Part shown: piece after piece, positions 1 through 9,916 of the stretch
How the letters are laid out: each line of letters starts with the position of its first letter
Position numbering within the stretch: the stretch's first letter is position 1
Assembly (NCBI GenBank): GCA_025055795.1
Contig: JANWVV010000042.1
Coordinates: 1-41,931, forward strand
DNA from: Gemmataceae bacterium
Lineage (GTDB): Bacteria; Planctomycetota; Planctomycetia; Gemmatales; Gemmataceae
Length of the DNA: 41,931 nt
Direction of reading: 5' to 3'
Position numbers and translations under genes: made by a program
The notes under the pieces: generated by a model
Database searches by the model: none
Seen by the model: the letters and a program-made list of their open reading frames with translations, nothing else
What the model was told of the DNA's origin: nothing

Positions 1-440
1 GCTCCACGCCCAGGTAGCTTACGGAGCCGCACCCATCCCTGTGCAGCAATTACATTCCACTTTGCGTCTGGTTTGGAAAATTCTGGACCAGTTGCCGCAA
101 CCGTTACCCTCCGACACGCAAATAGCTGTCTGAACCCCAAATTATTTACCGCTACCTCCCCTGATGGATACCCCTTATCCCTCTTAACTCTGGGCTGCTC
201 GTTTCTCTTCGCTCAGAGGATGCAACAAATAAGATACGATCCCATCGGTACTGCCGACATTAACACTAAGTCCATTCCTGATAACCGGTGCTATTTCCAC
301 CCTTCCCCTTCCACCAGTCTCAGGTTTCACTAAGGGTAGAATTGTTAGGATTCATCTAGCTGGAACAATATAAGAGAAAGTTCGGTCTGCTAGCCGTATT
401 TGCAGCCGATTTCTCTCCAGTGAGGGTATCATTTTTCTGA
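1..440. other. Gap before glgB, no gene recognised
   Basis: No credible gene is visible in these 440 bases. The short open frames have no ribosome site or recognisable protein pattern. A weak promoter-like pair, TTGTTA at 342-347 and CAATAT at 366-371 with an 18-base spacer, could serve glgB. The left end may be the 3' flank of a gene outside the window. Confidence 0.5.
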
Positions 441-2435
441 ATGAAGCGAGGGTCAGCGACTTTGAGTGACTCAGTGTTGGGCTCTGTTCAGCAGGAGGAT
501 GCGAGGGAACCCATTGGGACAGATCGGCATCGGCCACGCCCAGCCAATGACTGGTTCGGGCCGCAAGACTTGTACTTGTTTAACGAAGGGACCCATTTAC
601 GGCTCTACGAGAAGATGGGGGCTCACCCCGCGGTGCAAGGAGGAGTACCGGGGTATCATTTCGCCGTTTGGGCGCCGAATGCTGACTACGTTGCGGTGAT
701 CGGTGATTTCAACAATTGGGACCGAGGACGACATCCGCTGCGTCCAGTGGGTTCCAGTGGTATCTGGGCGGGTTTCATCCCGGGTGTCCAAGCTGGGCAA
801 TGCTACAAGTACCATATTGCCGCCCCCGGCGGCTTTGCTGCTGACAAGGCGGATCCGTTTGCCTTCACCTGCGAAATCCCGCCCAAGACTGCCTCGGTCA
901 CCTGGGACCTTGCGTATCAGTGGCATGATCAGGAATGGATGGCGACCCGGCGGGGTCGCAATGCCCATGATGCACCAATCAGTATTTACGAGGTCCATCT
1001 CGGCTCCTGGATGCGGCAGGCCGATCCACCATATCATTCGCTCAATTATCGCGAACTCGGCGAGAAGCTGGCCCGCTACTGCCGCAACATGGGATTCACT
1101 CACGTCGAGTTCCTGCCGGTCACCGAGCATCCGTTTTTCGCTTCCTGGGGGTATCAGGTCACCGGCTACTATGCGCCGACCAGCCGTTACGGCACGCCCC
1201 AGGATTTCATGTATCTGGTCGACGTGTTACACCAGCATAACATCGGTGTGATCCTGGACTGGGTACCGTCCCATTTCGCCACGGACGACTGGGCCTTGGG
1301 CCGCTTCGACGGCACGGCCCTGTATGAACACGTCGATCCGCGTCAGGGTTATCACCCGGATTGGGGCAGTTACATTTTCAACTACGGCCGCCACGAAGTG
1401 CGCAGCTTCCTGTTGTCTAGCGCTCTGTTCTGGCTGGATAAATACCATGTCGACGGTCTGCGAGTCGATGCGGTGGCCTCGATGCTGTATCTGGACTATT
1501 CCCGCCGGGACGGCGAATGGATCCCCAATCGCTATGGCGGCAAGGAAAACATTGAAGCGATTGATTTCTTGCGTCGGTTCAACGAGGAGGTCTACCGGCA
1601 CTATCCCGACGTACAGACGTATGCCGAGGAGTCGACGGCCTGGCCGATGGTCTCTCGCCCTACATATGTCGGGGGCCTGGGGTTCGGCTTCAAATGGGAC
1701 ATGGGCTGGATGCACGATACGCTCCGCTACGTCAGCCGTGATCCGATCTACCGGAAATACCATCAGAATGACCTGACCTTCCGGATGTTGTATGCCTACC
1801 ATGAGAACTTTGTGCTGCCGTTGTCCCACGATGAGGTCGTCCACGGCAAAGGACCGTTGTGGGACAAGTGCGCCGGCGATGAATGGCAGAAGTTTGCCAC
1901 GTTACGCCTGCTATTTGCTTACCAATGGGCGATGACGGGCAAAAAGTTGTTATTCATGGGGGGCGAAATCGCCCAGCGACGGGAATGGCGGGTCGACGAA
2001 AGCATCGACTGGCATCTGCTGCAGTACGCCCCCCATCAGGGGGTCCAAAGTCTGGTACGGGACCTCAACCGCCTCTACCGTACGGAACCTGCCCTGCACG
2101 AACTGGACAATCAGCCCGGGGGTTTTGAGTGGATCGACTGTGCCGATGCCGCCGCTAGTGTGATCAGCTTCCTCCGACGGGGCAAAAGCGTCGAGGACGT
2201 TATCGTCGCGGCTTTCAATTGGACACCGGTGCCTCGCTGGAGCTACCGCATCGGCGTTCCCGGCCCTGGCTTTTGGACGGAAATCCTTAACACCGATGCC
2301 GCTTGCTACGGCGGCAGCAATGTGGGCAACCGGGGAGGTGTCTACGCTGAGTTCGTCCCTATGCACGGTCGCCCATACTCGGTAGCTCTCAATCTGCCTC
2401 CTTTGGGAGCCATCTTCCTCAAGGGGCGTCCCTAA
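441..2435 (+). CDS. glgB: 1,4-alpha-glucan branching enzyme (GH13)
   Basis: The enzyme makes alpha-1,6 branches in glycogen by cutting an alpha-1,4 chain and re-attaching it; it acts in the cytoplasm. The 664-residue product has a CBM48-like N-terminal domain (about residues 65-150, with FAVWAPNA and GDFNNWD) and then a GH13 barrel. The barrel carries the nucleophile Asp343 in [10 protein letters not shown], the acid/base Glu396 in YAEEST, and the third acidic residue Asp464 in [13 protein letters not shown]-terminal all-beta domain completes the usual family order. Compared with E. coli GlgB it lacks most of the extra N-terminal N1 module, which is common in shorter bacterial forms. The ATG at 441 has only a distant GAGGG upstream, so the start is less certain than the function. 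No other glycogen gene is next to it. Confidence 0.95.
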   Translation: MKRGSATLSDSVLGSVQQEDAREPIGTDRHRPRPANDWFGPQDLYLFNEGTHLRLYEKMGAHPAVQGGVPGYHFAVWAPNADYVAVIGDFNNWDRGRHPLRPVGSSGIWAGFIPGVQAGQCYKYHIAAPGGFAADKADPFAFTCEIPPKTASVTWDLAYQWHDQEWMATRRGRNAHDAPISIYEVHLGSWMRQADPPYHSLNYRELGEKLARYCRNMGFTHVEFLPVTEHPFFASWGYQVTGYYAPTSRYGTPQDFMYLVDVLHQHNIGVILDWVPSHFATDDWALGRFDGTALYEHVDPRQGYHPDWGSYIFNYGRHEVRSFLLSSALFWLDKYHVDGLRVDAVASMLYLDYSRRDGEWIPNRYGGKENIEAIDFLRRFNEEVYRHYPDVQTYAEESTAWPMVSRPTYVGGLGFGFKWDMGWMHDTLRYVSRDPIYRKYHQNDLTFRMLYAYHENFVLPLSHDEVVHGKGPLWDKCAGDEWQKFATLRLLFAYQWAMTGKKLLFMGGEIAQRREWRVDESIDWHLLQYAPHQGVQSLVRDLNRLYRTEPALHELDNQPGGFEWIDCADAAASVISFLRRGKSVEDVIVAAFNWTPVPRWSYRIGVPGPGFWTEILNTDAACYGGSNVGNRGGVYAEFVPMHGRPYSVALNLPPLGAIFLKGRP

Positions 2436-2599
2436 GACTTTGGCCCCCCATGGTCATGTCCCGACTAGCTTCTGGATGCTCTATTGCTCAACCTTCTGCG
2501 GACTGCTACTTTGGCTGAGAACATCCATGGCCGCAGAAAGATCCCTATCAGTGCTATTTGTCTGATCTAGGCCCCGAAAAATGCTGCGGGAGTTATGCC

Positions 2600-3247
2600 A
2601 TGATAACCGACCATTCCAGCAAGGCTAAGCTGTCGACCTATGGTGTCCTTACCCTCGGTGCTATTGGGGTTGTGCTAGTGGGTACGGGACTGGGTGGCTG
2701 TTCGTCCTCATCCTCTTCGGAACCTGTCAAAGTTTTCAAGAGCAAAAGTGGTCACGATCACGATCACGTCCGGTCCGATGCCATGCTGGAAGACATAATC
2801 CTTCCCGATGGCACCAAGGGCCACGCCGGCTTGACCGCTCATCTGGATCCTGCCGGCAACGAACTGGATGTTTTCTTCGAGTCGTTGGACAAAGAGCCCC
2901 AACCGTTGTCGCTGCCGCAAACGGCTCAGGTAACGGCACGTGTGACCCGAGCAGGCGACGATCAGGCCTATCAACTGACATTTCAGCCCGCCCCCCAAGC
3001 CGAACGGCCCCGGGATCCCCCGGGGCGTTGCTCCCGATTCTCCGCCGCTGCTCCCTGGATGCGTCCCGATGACAAACTTACCGTCGTCGTCTCGATCGAG
3101 CTGGACGGACAACTCAAGCGGGTAACGTTTGTCGACTTCGTCCCCAGCAAGTTTGCCCACCACCACTCTGCGGATCCCATCAAAGATCCCACGCCGAATA
3201 ATTCCTCTTTGAATAGACAACAGGACAAAGGACGTTCTGAAAAATGA
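2600..3247 (+). CDS. His-rich predicted lipoprotein, unknown function
   Basis: I do not recognise a named family. The 215-residue product starts with a charged stretch, a hydrophobic segment (about residues 15-32) and a lipobox ending GLGGC, followed by a serine run, so it is probably a lipid-anchored envelope protein. Just after the anchor is a GHDHDH motif, and near the C-terminus is a HHH cluster; both could bind metal. The middle (about residues 60-190) looks like a small beta-rich domain. The ATG at 2600 is preferred because GGGAG lies just upstream; a TTG at 2558 would put an unlikely Cys-containing tail before the signal peptide. The next gene is convergent. Confidence 0.7.
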   Translation: MITDHSSKAKLSTYGVLTLGAIGVVLVGTGLGGCSSSSSSEPVKVFKSKSGHDHDHVRSDAMLEDIILPDGTKGHAGLTAHLDPAGNELDVFFESLDKEPQPLSLPQTAQVTARVTRAGDDQAYQLTFQPAPQAERPRDPPGRCSRFSAAAPWMRPDDKLTVVVSIELDGQLKRVTFVDFVPSKFAHHHSADPIKDPTPNNSSLNRQQDKGRSEK

Positions 3248-3358
3248 CTGGCTTACTGGAGTCCCGATTTCGTTAACAATTGTTGTCTTGAAGTCTCAGG
3301 GACCACGATCTGTTCACAAATAGAGGACAGCGAAATTTTCGAGGGTTATACAAACGCG

Positions 3359-3402
3359 CACCGCCCGTGGGTGATGCCTGTGCGGATACCCAGCGGGCGG
3401 TG
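3359..3402. terminator. Strong inverted repeat between convergent genes
   Basis: CACCGCCCG at 3359-3367 pairs perfectly with CGGGCGGTG at 3394-3402, and the stem extends inward with TGGGT (3368-3372) against ACCCA (3388-3392) around one bulged base. It lies between the stops of the lipoprotein gene and the sigma-factor gene. There is no good T-run on either side, so it may be a bidirectional or Rho-assisted terminator, or simply a 3'-end stabiliser. Confidence 0.55.
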
Positions 3403-3451
3403 AGTTGATTTGCCAACTTATCCGCGGCAATTGATAGGCGACGGGTTGTAT

Positions 3452-5299
3452 TCAGAGCAAGTCGACCTTTTCTTTGGCCGCCCATTCACGGAGCAGCCGC
3501 ATACCGCGAACGTTGATCTGGCGGACCCGCTCCTTGGTGATGCCGAAGTGCTGGCCGATCTGCTCGAGGGTCATTTCCTCGTGTCCGTCGAGGCCTGCCC
3601 GCATGCGGATCACCTCGCGGGTGCGGGGGTCCAGATGCTCCAGCAGGCGATTGATGCGGTCGCGGGCCGCATCGGCCGTTGCCAGAGCCTCCTGCTCATC
3701 GCTGCGGGTATCGGCCTGCGTCTCGAACAGTTCGTCATGCCCAGTCATGAAGCGTTGCCGCCGGACTTTTTCGTCCGGGATGCTCCGGGCGAAGTTCTTC
3801 ATGATGGCCCAGGTGGCATAGGTGCTGAACTTGTTCCCCCGGCTGTAGTCGAATTTTTCCACGGCCCGCATCAACGACAGGTTTCCGTCGCTGACCAGGT
3901 CATCGATGCTTTCGCCGGGCGACAGTCGCTGCTTGGCCTGGGCGTAGACCAGTCGTTGATTGCAGTTGATCAGAAGGTCACGGCACTTCTTGATCTCCTG
4001 TTTCATCTCTTCGATCCGCTGCAGGTCGCTGGCCCGCACCTTGGCTGGCTCCAGGCTGTGCAGGAACTTGTGCAGTTTGTACTTCAGGAAGTTCATCTTG
4101 CGGAACACGTGGTATTCCTGTTCCCGCGTCAGCAGGGGCCACTCGTACAGGTGGGCCATGTAAGCGGGGACATCCTTGGGCGGTGTCCGGGCCGCACGCT
4201 TGGCTTCGAACTCGGCCAGACCAGGCATCTCCGCCAGGATTTCCGCCTCCTTGGACGGATCGTCGAACTCCGGATTGTAAATATAATCGAGCGGTTCACG
4301 CAGTAATTCCTGCAGCCGCATCTCGTTGGCGACGCGGTACATGTCTGAACGGCTGCGACCGTGACGTTGGGCCAGGGCGTTCACTGTTTCGTTCCTCATT
4401 TGGGGCTCTCGCATCATCGTAGCGGCAATCTGCTGCTTACTGGCCGCGCTCAGGGGACTACTGTGCGGATACAACGCCTGTTGCGGGTGCATCCGATCGA
4501 AGTTTTTGATGGTATAACGGACCGCCTCGGGGCTGCGCCCCAGTTGGGCGGCAATGTGCCGGCTGGCTTCCGTCAGGCTCATGCCTTCCTCGCGACAATG
4601 GCGGGCCTGACGCAGAATCTCTTCCCGTTCATCTTCGGTCAGATGGCTGAAGCGGGCTCCCCGCTCCACCAATTCCCTGTGCTCAGCGACAAACTTCTCC
4701 ACCGCCGATACAGGGAAGCCCAACTGGCTCCGCCCGTTGATCTTAACCCGCTGTGCTATCAGACCTTTCAACCGCCAGCGGGATATCGTTTTGGTCGATA
4801 CATTGAAGCGGCGGCTCACCTCTTCCAAGGTGAGCATCGGCTCGACGGTCTGTTCCACCGGCACGGCCGGCAAGGACTTGTCCAGCCGGCGGATAAACAG
4901 TTCCAGGTCGTGCCGCAGGTCTGCTCCGGCTATCTGCAAGCCGGGATAGGCATCCGAGCGATATCCCGTAATGCGGAAGCAGACGTACTGGTAGGGGTAG
5001 CTCCGGGACGGCTCGATCTCCGCCAACAGCTTCTGGGCGGCTTCCCGCTGGGCCTGTCGGCGGGCGGGAGGAGCGTACCGCGTCTGCTGCTCCGCTAGTT
5101 CCTTCAACGCTGGAACCAAGAAATCTGTCACCGTTCCCTCCGGGCGGGGTTCGACCCCGCTGCTATCTTCACGGCCACTGCCGACGGTAGTTGCCGTCGG
5201 TTGCGACCGCTGTTTGCTCCATTGCCCAACAACCTGACTCAACTTCTTCACTACCATGGGTTCCCATACTCCGGACGGCCTTGCAAATCCGTCCTGCAT
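3452..5299 (-). CDS. Sigma-70 family RNA polymerase sigma factor with HTH-rich N-terminal extension
   Basis: This directs RNA polymerase to promoters. The C-terminal part is a clear sigma-70: region 1.2-like at about 375-405, region 2 at about 439-515 (DLVSDGNLSLMRAVEKFDY, then KFSTYATWAI), and region 4 at about 545-608 with the HTH EQIGQHFGITKERVRQI. Only about 30 residues join regions 2 and 4, so a normal region 3 seems to be missing. The first 370 residues are unusual. They contain a MerR/excisionase-like HTH (about 155-200, LTLEEVSRRFNVSTKTISRW) and two more HTH-like segments (about 215-268 and 283-330). The start is either 5299 or the ATG at 5257; neither has a perfect ribosome site. It is a single-gene unit with a long upstream gap. 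It could be an alternative factor or one of several RpoD-like factors; I cannot tell which. Confidence 0.9.
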   Translation of the reverse strand: MQDGFARPSGVWEPMVVKKLSQVVGQWSKQRSQPTATTVGSGREDSSGVEPRPEGTVTDFLVPALKELAEQQTRYAPPARRQAQREAAQKLLAEIEPSRSYPYQYVCFRITGYRSDAYPGLQIAGADLRHDLELFIRRLDKSLPAVPVEQTVEPMLTLEEVSRRFNVSTKTISRWRLKGLIAQRVKINGRSQLGFPVSAVEKFVAEHRELVERGARFSHLTEDEREEILRQARHCREEGMSLTEASRHIAAQLGRSPEAVRYTIKNFDRMHPQQALYPHSSPLSAASKQQIAATMMREPQMRNETVNALAQRHGRSRSDMYRVANEMRLQELLREPLDYIYNPEFDDPSKEAEILAEMPGLAEFEAKRAARTPPKDVPAYMAHLYEWPLLTREQEYHVFRKMNFLKYKLHKFLHSLEPAKVRASDLQRIEEMKQEIKKCRDLLINCNQRLVYAQAKQRLSPGESIDDLVSDGNLSLMRAVEKFDYSRGNKFSTYATWAIMKNFARSIPDEKVRRQRFMTGHDELFETQADTRSDEQEALATADAARDRINRLLEHLDPRTREVIRMRAGLDGHEEMTLEQIGQHFGITKERVRQINVRGMRLLREWAAKEKVDLL

Positions 5300-6546
5300 A
5301 TTGGTATTCGCACTTCCCTGATGCTACTTTGTTGAGGCTTTCATCCTGCCATACCCATTTTTCCTCATCCTCTTACCTGAAAAACGCCGATACAAATAAT
5401 TATTGCGCCAATTGTTTCTACATACTCTCAATCAATAGTTGTGCCGTCATGTATAGTAAGGTATGCTCGGAGTCTTTGGGTTACGTCACTAACTTTATGA
5501 TGGACGACATTGGACTGCTCTGTCTCACCAACTCTTGAGACCAAACCTCATTACTGTCACGTCTATCTCACGCTTTCTGTTGCGCGTTGACGGCGAAACT
5601 ATGAGCCATCGATATTGTGGCTTGCGGCAATATCTACTTTGTACAGCAGGCAACTAGTCATTTGCCCGCTTTCCCGATGGCCTTTTGACACTTTCTAGGA
5701 CAATATTACTAGATGCTTTGCCCTCCCTTTTTGATTCAATTCGATTCATCCGTTTAACCGAAAAGGCCGGCTATTTTTCGCAAGCGGCAGGATTATAAAC
5801 CCCAAAGCGTGGTTTACGTTGGCCGTTCTCCTCAACTTCTCGGGGCCGTTGGCCCTAAAGGTGTTTGTTACTTCCGATCACGAACACAAGTACCATTCGG
5901 ACATTAGTAATTGGACAGAGTAACCAGAATTTTCCCTCGGACATTTCAACATGTTGGAAATTCGTTTGAATATATCATCGTGTTTGTTATGCTGTGGTTG
6001 TGTCCTCAACAGTCACTCCATTGAGGCGAAGGTGAGTTATGCAGACAACGTGCCAAAGCACGCTTGTGCAAGCATTCTTTAAGATATTCTAACGCATCTT
6101 CTTGCCAAGAAATAAGTTGCGTACAGAAATGTTTAGCGATTTCACCGCAGTGTAGAATCGGAGCTGAACTTATTGGGCGTTGCGCCTCGTCAATCATTTA
6201 CAACAGCGGTGCATTTTTGCTCGACGGTGGGCAACTTTTTTGGACAATGTCAAAAGGGAACTGCATGAACTATTTCGCCCAGGCAATCAACGATTAAGAC
6301 TAAATTCGATTGCCGATTTTACTGCTGTGTCAATTTCGCACAGAACAGGGAAATGGGTGGGGGCAAGTTGAAGGAACGATGCTGGAATCGTATAACAATG
6401 TAGACTAGAAGCGATGAGCGGTAGGTGCTTTGGTCGGCCTAGGCGGCGGGTTTTCCGGCAGACGGAAACCAAGGAGCAGTTGAGAGAGCCGGGAAGGCAC
6501 CGCATGGCGTAGGGCTCTAGTTCGTGATGGCCCTGAAGGAGTCGTC
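5300..6546. other. 1.25 kb gap between divergent sigma factor and his genes
   Basis: Noticeably A+T-richer than the flanking genes. No frame has a plausible ribosome site or protein-like composition, and I see no tRNA or recognisable ncRNA signature. Visible items are a TTGACA at 5685-5690 without a convincing -10, an inverted repeat TAAACC/GGTTTA at 5796-5801 and 5811-5816, and a hairpin near hisD at 6449-6470. It must hold the promoters of the divergent sigma-factor and hisD genes. An unknown small RNA or a degraded gene is possible. Confidence 0.5.
6449..6470. repeat. Hairpin in the hisD leader
   Basis: GGTTTTCCG pairs with CGGAAACC across a five-base loop, with one bulged T. It sits about 75 bases before the hisD start and could be part of the transcript leader. 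No His-rich leader peptide is visible, so attenuation of the enteric type is not supported. Confidence 0.3.
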
Positions 6547-7992
6547 ATGCCCACGGTGAAGCTGCGGCGAGTCGATCTAAACGTTTCCTCAGCCATGCAG
6601 CAGTTGCAAAAGCTGCGTCAGCAGTTGCGCTGGGACGCTGAGGTGGTGACTCCGACAGGGCGAAAACTGACACAGGCTGTCTTTGGAGAAGCGTTGACAC
6701 CGGCTCAAGCGGTGGAACGGATCTGCCAAGCGGTCCGCGAGAAGGGCTTGTCCGCCGTCTTGCAATTTACTGAACAATTGGATAAAATCAAATTGAAGCC
6801 GGACCAGATCCGTGTCAGCGAGCAGGAGTTGGCGGCGGCCCATGCCCAGGTGGAAAATGAGTTTCTGGAGGTAGTCCGGCAGGTTCAATATAACGTGATG
6901 CAGTTCCAATCGGGGTTGCTGCACCGGGATGCCGAGTTACGGGTATCGGGCAAGCATGAACTGCACGTGCGTTACCGGCCGATGCAACGAGTGGGCATTT
7001 ATTGTCCCGGTGGAGCGGCAGCGTATCCGTCCACGCTGCTGATGACGGTTTGTCCGGCCCAGGCCGCTGGTGTCGAGGAGATCGCGGTCTGTTTGCCGCC
7101 GACCCCGACGGGAGCTTATAACCCCTACATGCTGGCGGTTTGCCAGGAGCTGGGGGTTCGTGAAGTGTATCGGCTTGGGGGGGCCCAGGCCATCGCGGCG
7201 ATGGCCTATGGCATCGAAGGACTTAAACCCGTTGATATGATCGTCGGACCGGGTTCCCAGTATGTGGCCTTGGCCAAGAAGTACGTTTTTGGTCAGGTCG
7301 CGATCGATTGCCTGGCTGGGCCGAGCGAGATAGTGGTCGTGGCCGATGATTCGGCCCATCCCGACTATGTCGCTTTGGATCTGATTGCTCAAGCGGAGCA
7401 CTCCCCCGGGGTAGCGATCCTGGTCAGTTGGTATGCCCCTTTGTTGGATGAAGTGACAGCCGCGATTGAAAAGCAGTTGAGCAAGCTGGAGCGGGCAGAA
7501 TTGGCACGCGACAGTCTTGAGCGGTATGGAGCCTTGGTCCTGGCACCGGATAAACAGGCGGCGGTGCAGTGTGTTAACCTGCTAGCGCCGGAGCATTTGC
7601 ACGTGCAGACACGGGATCCCGAAGCTTTAGCCGAAGAAGTGCATCACGCCGGGGCCATCTTTTTAGGGCCGTTCACGCCGGTCGCCCTCGGGGACTATGC
7701 TGCAGGACCTTCGCATGTGCTGCCCACGGGGGGAACGGCACGCTTTGCCAGCGGTCTGAACGCCAACGATTTCCGCAAACGCACCAGTATTTTGCGCTTT
7801 ACCCGCAACGGCCTGAAAGAGATTGCCCCCGACGTGACCTACCTGGCCCGCATCGAGGGCCTGACGGCCCATGCCGCCAGCGTCGAAGTGCGTGCCAACG
7901 ATAAGGGACCGGAAGCTCGGCCCAAGCCTAAAGCAGTCAAAAACACCGTCACCTCCACCCCCAGCAGCACCAGTAGCAGCCAGAAAAAGTGA
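6547..7992 (+). CDS. hisD: Histidinol dehydrogenase
   Basis: Catalyses the last two steps of histidine synthesis, oxidising L-histidinol to L-histidine with NAD. The family signature is clear: CLAGPSEIVVVADD followed by the zinc-binding Gln/His in IAQAEHSP, the catalytic Glu-His in LLAPEHLHV, then GDYAAGPSHVLPT and the late histidine in EGLTAHAASV. The 481-residue protein is longer than the usual 430 or so because of a C-terminal tail rich in Lys, Pro, Thr and Ser (about residues 450-481). That tail is not part of the fold and its role is unknown. The ATG is preceded by GAAGGAG at good spacing. Its stop overlaps the GTG start proposed for hisC, so the two are translationally coupled. Confidence 0.97.
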   Translation: MPTVKLRRVDLNVSSAMQQLQKLRQQLRWDAEVVTPTGRKLTQAVFGEALTPAQAVERICQAVREKGLSAVLQFTEQLDKIKLKPDQIRVSEQELAAAHAQVENEFLEVVRQVQYNVMQFQSGLLHRDAELRVSGKHELHVRYRPMQRVGIYCPGGAAAYPSTLLMTVCPAQAAGVEEIAVCLPPTPTGAYNPYMLAVCQELGVREVYRLGGAQAIAAMAYGIEGLKPVDMIVGPGSQYVALAKKYVFGQVAIDCLAGPSEIVVVADDSAHPDYVALDLIAQAEHSPGVAILVSWYAPLLDEVTAAIEKQLSKLERAELARDSLERYGALVLAPDKQAAVQCVNLLAPEHLHVQTRDPEALAEEVHHAGAIFLGPFTPVALGDYAAGPSHVLPTGGTARFASGLNANDFRKRTSILRFTRNGLKEIAPDVTYLARIEGLTAHAASVEVRANDKGPEARPKPKAVKNTVTSTPSSTSSSQKK

Positions 7993-9116
7993 CTTTTCCA
8001 ACGCCTACCATGGAGTCATTTCCCGTCTCAGATCCGTCTGCGGCCACGGCGGCCGTTGTCACCGCGTTGCGGCCCCACATACGCAGCATGAAGGGGTACA
8101 TTCCCGGCGAGCAACGCAATGCCCCGGATGTGCTCAAATTGAATACTAACGAAAATCCCTATCCGCCAAGCCCGCGGGTCTTTGCCGCTCTGCGTGAGGC
8201 ACTCACTGCGGACCGGCTGCGTAAGTACCCTCCACCCTTAGGGGATGAATTCCGCCGTGTAGCAGCCCGACTGTATGGTCTGGAACCGGAATGCTTTTTG
8301 ATTGGCAATGGTTCCGATGATTTGCTGACCATTTTGACCCGGGCGTTTGTCCCCCCTGGTGGATATCTGGCCGCTCCTATGCCCGGGTATTTACTCTACC
8401 GTACCCTGGCGGACATTCAGGGTGCGGTTTTCGTGCCGGTGCCGTTTACTCCGGACTGGCAGTTGCCCGAGCCCTGGCCGGTGCCGCAGGCCCACCTGAC
8501 CTTTCTGGCCAATCCCAACTCGCCGTCCGGCACCATGGTTGCACCGGCGGCTATCCGTCGCTTGGCCGAAACGCTCGCCCCCGCACCGCTAGTCCTGGAC
8601 GAAGCCTACGCCGATTTTGCTGACTGGAATGGTCTGTCTCTGTTCCACCAGCTCCCCAATTTGATCATTACCCGCAGCATGAGCAAGTCGTATTCCTTGG
8701 CGGGAATACGTTTCGGCTTTGCCATAGCCCGGCCCGAACTGATCCGGGAGTTGGTCAAAGTCAAGGATTCGTATAACTGCGACATCCTCAGCCAGACAGC
8801 GGCCGTGGCCGCCTTGGAAGACCAGGACTACTTCCAGCAGGTGCGTGCCCGGATTTGTGCCACGCGACAACGCCTGGCCGAAGCCTTGACACGGCTGGGT
8901 TTTCAGGTAACCCCCAGCCAGGCTAATTTTGTCTGGTGTCGCCGGAGCGACCGTCCCGTGCGGCCCATTGCCGACGAACTGGCCCGACGTAACATCCTGG
9001 TACGCTACATGAATTATGATGGCTACGATGGCCTGCGCATCTCGATTGGCACCGAAGCCGAAACCGATCGCCTGCTGGATGCCTTGCAGTCAATCCTGGC
9101 CGGTTGCTCCAGTTGA
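7989..9116 (+). CDS. hisC: Histidinol-phosphate aminotransferase
   Basis: A PLP enzyme of fold type I that converts imidazole-acetol phosphate and glutamate to histidinol phosphate. Family marks are NTNENPYPPSP near the N-terminus, GNGSDDLL, the substrate/cofactor loop LANPNSPSGT, DEAYADFA, the Schiff-base lysine in TRSMSKSYSLAGIRFGF, and a C-terminal arginine region (GLRISIGT). Length (375) is normal. The GTG at 7989 overlaps the hisD stop; an ATG at 8010 is an alternative and loses only seven residues. The gene lies between hisD and hisB on the same strand, matching a his operon. Confidence 0.96.
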   Translation: MTFPTPTMESFPVSDPSAATAAVVTALRPHIRSMKGYIPGEQRNAPDVLKLNTNENPYPPSPRVFAALREALTADRLRKYPPPLGDEFRRVAARLYGLEPECFLIGNGSDDLLTILTRAFVPPGGYLAAPMPGYLLYRTLADIQGAVFVPVPFTPDWQLPEPWPVPQAHLTFLANPNSPSGTMVAPAAIRRLAETLAPAPLVLDEAYADFADWNGLSLFHQLPNLIITRSMSKSYSLAGIRFGFAIARPELIRELVKVKDSYNCDILSQTAAVAALEDQDYFQQVRARICATRQRLAEALTRLGFQVTPSQANFVWCRRSDRPVRPIADELARRNILVRYMNYDGYDGLRISIGTEAETDRLLDALQSILAGCSS

Positions 9117-9127
9117 GGGAGAATACT

Positions 9128-9721
9128 GTGGCTAACGTTCGTGTGGCCAGTATTGAACGCGACACAGCCGAGACGGCTGTCCGGTTGCAACTGAACCTGG
9201 ACGGGAGCGGTCGGGTGCAAGTCCAAACTGGCGTTGGCTTTTTCGACCACATGCTGGATCATCTCGGGCGGCACGGCTTGTTCGACCTGACCGTTACCTG
9301 CCGGGGCGACCTGCACGTTGACCCCCATCATACTGTGGAGGACGTCGGGCTGTGCTTCGGTCAGGCCCTGCAACACGCACTGGCAGACAAAACAGGCATC
9401 CGCCGCTATGGCCACTGCATTCTGCCGATGGACGAAACGCTGGTGACAGCCGCCGTAGACCTGAGCGGTCGCCCGGCTTTTGTCTGGCAGGTAGCGTTAC
9501 CGCCAGTGCTGCTCGGTACTTTTCCCGCTGAGCTGGCCGAAGAATTCTGGCGCGCTGCCGCTCACCAGGGACGCTTCAATCTGCACGTTGTCCTCCATCA
9601 TGGTCGCAATACCCACCATATCATCGAGGCTGTTTTCAAAGCCTGTGCCCGGGCCTTACGGATGGCCGTGGAGTTGGACCCCCGTGTCGGTGGTGTCCCT
9701 TCCACCAAAGGAGTCCTGTGA
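9128..9721 (+). CDS. hisB: Imidazoleglycerol-phosphate dehydratase
   Basis: Removes water from imidazole-glycerol phosphate in histidine synthesis, using two Mn ions. The metal-binding His/Glu motifs are present: FFDHMLDHLGRHG and HHTVEDVGLCFGQAL in the first half, and the matching HHGRNTHHIIEAVFKACARAL in the second. The product is a monofunctional 197-residue form with no phosphatase domain. The GTG at 9128 is chosen because GAGGGAG lies seven bases upstream; an earlier in-frame TTG at 9104 would overlap hisC and has no ribosome site. Third gene of the hisD-hisC-hisB run; the other his genes are not in the window. Confidence 0.96.
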   Translation: MANVRVASIERDTAETAVRLQLNLDGSGRVQVQTGVGFFDHMLDHLGRHGLFDLTVTCRGDLHVDPHHTVEDVGLCFGQALQHALADKTGIRRYGHCILPMDETLVTAAVDLSGRPAFVWQVALPPVLLGTFPAELAEEFWRAAAHQGRFNLHVVLHHGRNTHHIIEAVFKACARALRMAVELDPRVGGVPSTKGVL

Positions 9722-9801
9722 CCCCCTTGAGCTGACCTAGACGTTTCCCTGAACTGTGAATTACTCACCGCTCGACGGCTTTCACTATCGGTGATCAGTT
9801 T

Positions 9802-9835
9802 ACCCCCTCGGTGCCTACCCTATACTGTTGGGGGT
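9802..9835. terminator. Possible terminator hairpin after hisB
   Basis: ACCCCC at 9802-9807 pairs with GGGGGT at 9830-9835, and the stem can be extended on both sides with one G-U pair. The loop is long (22 bases) and there is no strong T-run. Position between two convergent genes fits a terminator. Confidence 0.35.
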
Positions 9836-9916
9836 GAAGGCCCTGTATGGGCAAACCGGGGATGGTAGCGGGACTAGAAAAAGTCAGGGTAGATCGAACA
9901 GTGAGAATCGATCCGG

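Noticed and set aside
3410..4306. Plus-strand frame of about 300 codons across the sigma-factor gene
   Set aside because: It lies wholly opposite the clear sigma-70 regions and shows no family features; a shadow in G+C-rich DNA.
6064..6297. Plus-strand frame in the gap before hisD
   Set aside because: Starts with TTG, has no ribosome site and a composition unlike nearby proteins.
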